Notes under the pieces: model-generated
Told to the model about the DNA's origin: nothing
The model's input: the letters and a program-made list of their open reading frames with translations, nothing else
Databases searched by the model: none
Source of the DNA: Ampullaceana balthica
Taxonomy: Eukaryota > Mollusca > Gastropoda > Lymnaeidae
Assembly (NCBI GenBank): GCA_944989445.1
Contig: CALYLW010001213.1
Coordinates: forward strand, 149,506-213,505
Length of the DNA: 64,000 nt
Direction: 5' to 3'
Translations under genes and position numbers: made by a program
In this document: one piece after another, positions 50,001-59,000 of the stretch
Numbering within the stretch: position 1 is the first letter of the stretch
Layout of the letters: every line of letters starts with the position of its first letter

Positions 50001-53000
50001 GTCTTTCAATGCATTGTTTTGGCACACCTGACAGAAGAGAATTGCAGTAATCCATACGAGCCAGTACAAGAGCACAGACTAGTGTTTTTGTGGCACTAAC
50101 TGTTAAGTAATGACGGATTGAGCTGATCTGACGAATGGCAGTGTAGGCAGAGCGACAGATGTGATTGATGAAGTTGTTAATAGACATGTTGTCAGAAATA
50201 ATGTAGCCAAGATTCCTAGTCGATGTTGTGAACAGAATATCCGAACTGGCTACGTGAATTGACTTCGGAAGAGACAAAGTACTGCGTGATTTATTGTTGC
50301 AAAATAGAAGTGCTTCAGTCTTGTCATCATTCAGCTTGAGTTTGCTTAACGTCATCCAAGACTTCACTTCACCAATGCACTCCTGCAACAATTGGACACC
50401 GGAGTCCATATTAGAGGGATCAGTGTGAATATATAGTTGAGTATCATCTGCAAATGATTGGCTTTTAACTGAATGCTTTTCAAGCAGTAGAAGTAGCGGT
50501 CTTGTATACAGTACAAAAAGTACCGGACCCAAAACAGAACCCTGAGGCACACCATAAAGCAAGTCAGCTTTGTGAGAGATACAACCATCTACTGATACTA
50601 CCTGTGATCTGTTAGATAAGTATGATTGAAACCAAGCCAGAACTGAGCCAGAAATTCCAAAATAATTTTGCAGGGTTTTCAGCAGTATTTGATGGTCAAC
50701 AGTGTCAAAGGCTGCACTAAGATCTAAGAGGACCAATATAGAAATTTTCCCACTGTCCAGTGCGAGCAGGAGGTCATTTGTTACCTTCAACAGAGTGGTC
50801 TCTGTGCTGTGAGAAGGTCTGTAGGCCGACTGATTAGGACTTAATAGAGTGTGGTCATTTAGATAAGAAAAAAGTTGTTTTAAGACTAGTTTTTCAATGA
50901 CTTTCGACAAAAATGAAATATTAGACACAGGTCGATAGTTGTTTAAATTGTTTTGGTCTAACCCTTTTTTTTTCAGCAAGGGTTTTATAATAGCAGATTT
51001 ACATAATGACCTTACTTTAGATATAATCTTACTTTGGATCTAATCTTACTTTGGATCTAATCTTACTTTGTATCTAATCTTACTTTGTATCTAATCTTAC
51101 TTTGTATCTAATCTTACTTTGTATCTAATCTTACTTTGGATCTAATCTTACTTTGGATCTAATCTTACTTTGGATCTAATCTTACTTTGGATCTAATCTT
51201 ACTTTGGATCCAAACTTGTAAACAGCCATAATTTCAATGCCGTGTGGATCTGCATCAACTAATATAAACATTGGGATCCTGTGAGTTGTGGATATTTCCT
51301 GGAGGAGCAAACGAGTTGCATTGTCAGGAAAGCCTTTACCCTAAGAAAATAATTTTGTCTAAAATTTGAGGATTTTTTTATCACTGAATTGAGACTGTGG
51401 AAATGGGGAGGTAATAACTTACATAAATCAATGTGTAGCTGTTCTGTTATATGTTCAGATTAGTCAGTCAAAAATGTAAGTTAAATATTTAGGAGAAGAT
51501 GAGATTTTTGTTATAAAACAATTAATATTAATAACCATGATAAGCTAATGTGATGAGATGAAATATTTACAGTTATGAGGATGCATTTCCCCATCTTTTG
51601 ACAAAACTGATGGCTTAACAACTTTTGAAATGTTGCATCTTTTTCAACAACCAGGACAAAGCGAGCTTCAGTTTGAAGATCTGAAGAAAGAAACAAAAGT
51701 TTAAAATGATATAAATGGTCTGGTCTAAATAAAATTATATGAATGGTCTGGTCTAAATAAAATTTCCATCAAACAGCAGTAGATAAGATAAATTAAATAA
51801 TTACATGTATCTAAATACTCCAATATTATTGTTACGTAGGAGTATTGTAAATTAAATGATTATAAGTTTAATTTTTAAATTGTTTTATTTCAATTGTTCT
51901 AATTTTTTTTGCAAGGCTAAACATGTACATATATATAAAATATAAATATGTCTCGTGGCATTATTTATAAACTTCACATGATTTGAAAAAATTAAAATAT
52001 TGTGAAAAGAATAAGTAGAAACCCCTTAATGAGAACAATGGTTATTAAGATTAATCTATCTTTACATTTTTCAAACAATTAGATTTTGGATTGCGAATAA
52101 TCCAGGTCCCATATTCCCCCTATCATTTAGAAATGTGACATGTGACATGAGGAATCAATGACAGCAAATAACTTAAGATTATGGCAGAGATTAATAGAAG
52201 TTATAAATATAAATCTTTAACACAATATTTCCACAAACATTTCAGATTAAATACTTTTGATGGCGTGGTTGCCATTTTGGCTTTCTGATATTTAAACAAG
52301 AAAGAGTTTGGAGCATTAAGTTGAAAAGATATCAAATAAACAAGTTTTTCTTTCACAGTCAAAAATAAAGATTTGTTTACAGTTCATTTAAAATAAAGAT
52401 TTGTTTATAGTTCATTTAAAATAAAGATTTGTTTACAGTTCATTTCAGGAAAGTTCACAATGAAATGAAATCAGTTATCAGCCCCATATATTTCATGTTC
52501 AATGAATTATTCAAACTAAAAATTTAGATGCAACCGACAAACTTTAAAAATAAAAATTCCAAATGTAAAAATAAACATAACAATTAGAATGTAGCATAAC
52601 AAGTGTTGAAAAATTAACATCAACTGGTTTAGGTACTTTGCATCTCCTTAGTATGTGCTGCAATCTGAACTCCCTGAAATGTGATATTAAAGTGAAATTA
52701 GTATAAGTAGATGGTTGATATTAATTGGTAACTTTAAAGATTCCTGCCACTGAATATATGCAAGGCTTGTTTTGAAATTTAAATTAAAAGTGACATCAGA
52801 ACAAATGTCTGACAGACAGACTCACTGCCGTAGAAAGCTGACGATCCACATGGTTACAAATGTCAGACTTACTGATGTAGAAAGCTGACAATCCACATGG
52901 GTTCCTTGACTGTCCTCAAAGTGCAGGTCACCAGACACCAAGCCTTTACTTGTTGCCAACTATCAATCAAAAAATAAAAGTCAATGAAAAATTATCACTT

Positions 53001-56000
53001 TTTTTGACAAGTGGTCAAAATTGACAGTCCAGTTGTTTTACTGGTTTTCAAATCTCATTTTGAAAAATTATGTGATTTTCCAACATAAAATTATATTGCA
53101 CATTTTTTGGTTAACAAAGAAATGTTCCCCACCCTGGGTACACAGTTTATAAAATAATTTTCTTGATATTTTAATTGTAGTGAGCCACAGATTGTTCCTT
53201 ATTCTTGCTTTTTATTTATTAAAAAAAAATTATTTTTTTTCTTATTGTTGCTTCATGCCAGGGATGTCCGTAACAGTTAAATGGCAGGGTACTTTTTAAA
53301 GTTATGACAAAATTCATATAAATTAAAATGGTTTTTAAATAGTGCAAATTCTTGAAAAGTTAATACTTAAATCTAATAAAATAAATGTAATATTTAACTT
53401 CATAACTTAAATTATGACTTAGATCTTAAGGAACCAAGTGGCAAAGATGACACTATTAAATAAACAAATGTCTGTTTTTGTTTCATCAAGCAAAGTTCAA
53501 TAACTCCCTTGAAAGTTAATCAGTGGTTACCTCCCATGGTCTGAAAAAGAAAAAACCTGTGCGCTCTTTCATCATGTAATGCAGTGGTTCCCAAACTTTT
53601 TTTTTACCCGTGGACCCCTTTTGTAGTCAAAACGTGCCCACGGACCCCCAAGTGAAAACGCTACATAAATGTATAGTATACAAATTTACTAATTTACAAA
53701 ACAACATTTTGTTGAAGAATTATTTATTCAAATTAAACTTGTTAAATTTTTTAAAAATAAATGACTTGGCTGAACTCGATGAGATTTTAATAATTTTATG
53801 AGTGGATTAATGTCCGACTCAATGTTTGTGAGTAGCAAACACAAATCCCCACGACCACTAATTTCTTGCCGGTTTCGTTTGTTTGTGATGTGGTTCATGA
53901 CGTCACTGAATCCACGTTCTTCCAAACAGGAAGACGGGAAAGCAGTCAACAACTTTTGTACAATAACCCATAATGCAGGATATAAAATTTGGGTCTCTTT
54001 TTTTGTAACCATAATTTGTGGTATCCTTTTTCAAAAATTGGTTTAAGTTCCTCATTTGTGGATAATTCAATAAAATGCTCCTGTATTAGTATGGATTCAT
54101 CTCTGTCTGGGATCTGTTCTGAGTTTGTCCCCGAGCAAAAGGGTTCAACACCCAGTCGGGAATATCAAAGTGAAGAATTTTTTCGAATCGTTGGTTCAGG
54201 TCTGCATGAAGAGCCGTTAAGTGTTGACAGTAGGCAAGCAAATCTTCATATCTATTTTTGCAATTTCGAAAGATTTGGAATCTGAGAACATTCTCCTCTC
54301 CCCAAGTTTTGTTAATACAGAAAACGTTTTGCAATAAACGCAAATATTACGATTACGCTTTTAGTTTTGATGAAATTTAATTGGTCACCTTGTAGTTTCA
54401 AATTAGTTTCGTTAAAATTGGCAAACAAATCTGTCATGTAGGCTGTGTCATTTTTTGAGTTAATTAAATTTTGTCTCAAATCATTGTCTTTGCCTTCCAG
54501 GAATTCCAGCACTGAATCAAAGAGAGTATAAAATCGATTTAAACATGCACTTTTAGATAACCAACGTACGTCTGTGAGAAATGGTAAACAATTATAGTCT
54601 TCATCATTTTCCAAACAAAGTTTAGCAAATAATATCTCATTGAAGGAATCCTTTTGATTTTATTAACTGCTCTAATGACATAATCTAGTGATCCATGCAA
54701 ACGTTCATTAAGATTTTTACAACTAAATGATGTCGATGAATGACACAATGCACTGAACATACATGTGGTACAGTTTGTTTTCAGTATGCCAGAAAGCCTC
54801 GGTATCTTCCTCCATTGCCTGAGCACCGTCAATAGCAACAAAAATGATATTAGTCAAGAGTATAGCTTTTTCATCGAAAAATATTTTTAATTCAGTAAAT
54901 AACATTTCACCTTTCGTATCTATTTCCAAATATATAACAAACAACAGTTTTTTGGCAAAATTGTTCTTCTTTTACAAATTTTACATGAGCTAAAAGTAAA
55001 GCCTCGTTTCCTGGTAAAGTGGACTTGTCTAGCTGTAGAGAAAATTCAGATGTTTTTAAGTAATCACATAAAGAATTTCCAACACACTGAGCCATTTCGT
55101 TAATCCTTCTTTGGACTGAATTATTGCTCAGTGGATTTCTTTTTGTGATGTCGAAACCTGGTTTGTGCAACACAGTGCTTATCACCTCACTTACAGCTGG
55201 TAAAATAAGTTCTTCACTATTCGTGTGTGGCTTAACAGACTTTGTAATCAATAAAGAAATGTTATAAGATGCACGCAGTCCATTGTCATCTCACTTAGAT
55301 GTTGTCCCTATGAGTTGTTGAAGTGATGGTGTTTTCAAATATGTTTCTTGGAACGCTTCAAAAAATCGTTAAATCTTTATCTTTGTTAGCACTATGGATT
55401 TTCATTAAATGTTCCTTAAGCTTGGAAGGTTTCATAGAATAATTCAGCAAAGTTTTATTTCACAGAAGACACATTGGTGAAATACTATTTCCTGGTGATG
55501 AAATAAAGCCCTACTTCAAATATTCAACACTGTACTGTCTACATTTTTTGTTCGGATCACTCTTCTTTTCGAAAGGGCACAAACATATAAGAAAAATTGT
55601 ATATAAATGTTTTATTTGAAACGGTTACTTAACTATTAATTATCAACATTTTCAATGGAATGCTGCAGTAAAACACTTTAGAATTATTTGATGTGAGACG
55701 GAAGGATACAATTCTATTTAATTTTTTTTTCTCAAAAACTTACGATCCCTTTATGAGTTTTATTATTTTTTAAAATTAACTTTAAGGTATTACTATATTG
55801 AAAATGTGAAACATATTGTTTTCAAAAGATATAAATTGTATCAAATATTAAATATATTTATGTTCAAAAGTAAATTATCTGATAACAACAAAAAATTCAA
55901 TGTTATCAAAACTTCCAACCAACAATATTAAACTTCTTTTAGCCTAATATTGGGAAAATTTGTTTATACACTTCGTATCAGCATTACATAAAGATAAATT

Positions 56001-59000
56001 GTCGCTTGAATGTAGGACTCTAAAAAATGTTATCGTAATATATTTTAAATATTATTTTGCTTTCTCTCTAAAAAGGTGTTTGGTCAAATTTTGAATTTTA
56101 AAAAAAGACTTTTTGCTGACTCGATCAAGTATTTTTAATCGTCCAATCATATCAAATGTATTATCAATGGAAAGCTTTCGGTAAGTCATAAAAGATAAAT
56201 ATGACTTACCGACACGTCAAAATTTACCCAACCCTGCAATCATCGTCATTTCCGTTAAAAGATTGTAATTTTATGACCTAGATATATATATAGGGTCTCC
56301 GCCTTTCTCACGCATCAAAATTGACATACCATTCAAATAACCAAGCATTTTGATTGGTTACAGCAGTAGAAATATCATACTTTTTTCTTTTTCTTGGTCA
56401 AACAACTTTATTTTACTCAGGACCTAAAAATCGCTACTACAGTATTCATTGTTCTTTATTTTTATTTCCGTAATAATTAAAAATAAAACATAATTTTATT
56501 ATTTTTATACTAAACCTTCCGCGGACCCCCTGACATTGTTCAGGGACCCCCAAATCAATTTTAATTTTCCACGGACCCCCTGAACGGTTCCGCGGACCCC
56601 TGGGGTCCGTAGGGACCACTTTGGGAACCACTGATGTAATGTATCTAAAAATAGGTGCTTTTGTGAATTCAGATAAGAACTACTCTGTAATTAGGAAGAT
56701 AAGTCAAGAACTTTGATATTCTTATTGTGACCATACTTACTATATGTAGTTCCCAGCGAGGCACTGTAAGCATGCAAGCAATGTCATCAATAATCTGATC
56801 AATGGACGACTGACACGGATACAGATCAGGGTACTGGTAGAAGATATCTCTGGGAAAATAAAGGCATCAGTCTCGGTTATATAGGCATCAGTCTCTGTTA
56901 TATAGGCATCAGTCTCTGTTATATAGGCATCAGTCTCTGTTATATAGGCATCAGTCTCTGTTATATAGGCATCAGTCTCTGTTATATAGGCATCAGTCTC
57001 TGTTATATAGGCATCAGTCTCTGTTATATAGGCATCAGTCTCTGTTATATAGGCATCAGTCTCTGTTATATAGGCATCAGTCTCTGTTATATAGGCATCA
57101 GTCTCTGTTATATAGGCATCAGTCTCTGTTATATAGGCATCATTCTCTGTTATATAGGCATCAGTCTCTGTTATATAGGCAACAGTCTCTGTTATATAGG
57201 CATCAGTCTCTGTTATATAGGCAACAGTCTCTGTTATATAGGCATCAGTCTCTGTTATATAGGCATCAGTCTCTGTTATATAGGCATCAGTCTCTGTTAT
57301 ATAGGCATCAGTCTCTGTTATATAGGCATCAGTCTCTGTTATATAGGCATCAGTCTCTGTTATATAGGCATCAGTCTCTGTTATATAGGCATCAGTCTCT
57401 GTTATATAGGCATCAGTCTCTGTTATATAGGCATCAGTCTCTGTTATATAGGCATCAGTCTCTGTTATATAGGCAACAGTCTCTGTTATATAGGCATCAG
57501 TCTCTGTTATATAGGCATCAGTCTCTGTTATATAGGCATCAGTCTCTGTTATATATGCATCAGTCTCTGTTATATAGGCAACAGTCTCTGTTATATAGGC
57601 ATCAGTCTCTGTTATATAGGCATCAGTCTCTGTTATATAGGCATCAGTCTCTGTTATATAGGCATCAGTCTCTGTTATATAGGCATCAGTCTCTGTTATA
57701 TAGGCATCAGTCTCTGTTATATAGGCATCAGTCTCTGTTATATAGGCATCAGTCTCTGTTATATAGGCAACAGTCTCTGTTATAATTCAAACAATCCAAA
57801 GATTTTAAACATTATTCTCTTTTAAAATATTAGTAAAATAATGAAAGTTTTGGTGTCAACCGTGCTAGTTATACTTAGTTGACTTGACCTGATCATATCA
57901 ATGGTCCCCGTGTTACACATACAGACATGCTACAAGCGAACATACGCACAAGTCTTCGTCAGATTAAATTAAACATGCATTGACAAGACACCCTTGTCTC
58001 TGTTTTTAGATTGATGGAAAAAAGGATACTCCTTTGTTTGCCTATGAACATGCTAGGCAATATTTAGTTGTTTTCATACTTTGAAATGAGTAAGAAACAG
58101 AATTACGGTATGTTGTTAATCAATAATTATACAACAGTTACCTTTTTGTGCAATATCGATTTTCTTGAACTAATGTGTAAATTATTTTCAAAATTTTTAA
58201 CATGGTAGCTGTTGAGAGAAGGAAAGAAAATATTTGTTGTATTTTAATCAATGAATCTAAATCTAACAGTCATTTCAGCAGTGCAACAAAATTGTTTTAT
58301 TTTAGAGTTATGGACATTAAACAAAAACAATACAATGTAGTACAGTGTTGTCCAACCGAAAATCGTTCACGGCACACTAAACTGGTAAAATATTTGCGCG
58401 GCACACCTCACAAAAAAAACAAGAAATCAGTGTTTATTCAAAAGATGTTTCATAATTAATGAGAGACTTTATCGTTTTCTTTGGAGCAGATGAGCTCAAA
58501 ATGTGGCTCATTGCTGGATAAGCAAACTCTCATTTCTCTGTCTATCATCTGCAGTCTTTCACGTATGACATATGCGAGCAGTTGCGCCTTTCCGCTTATG
58601 TCAGTACTTTCATCGATTTGCATTGCCCAGAGCTTTTGGATGTCGTCGGCTTCCGCAAAATGCTCTTTAATTTGATTGTTCAAATCTGTCAAAATGTCAG
58701 CAATCCGACGTCCCATCTTCTGGTGAGACAGTGGAATCTTATTTATTTTTTCAACAGCGTCGGGTCCCAACTCCATAGTCTCAACTGCGATTCGTAAAGA
58801 CGGCAATATGATTGTCTCAGCGTCCAAATGAGATTTCTTTTGTTTGACCAAAAGATTCGCAATTTTATAGCTTGCTAACTGAGCTTTTACAGGAATTGAG
58901 GAAAATGTCTTCATTATTTTTATTGCTGCTCTAAGTTGGACCCAATGGATGCCAAATAACTTTTAGGCTTGTCTTTCAATCTTGGATGATTTGAGTTCAG

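Noticed and set aside
57555..57785. HQSLLYR repeat protein
   Set aside because: The 21-bp minisatellite is a multiple of three.
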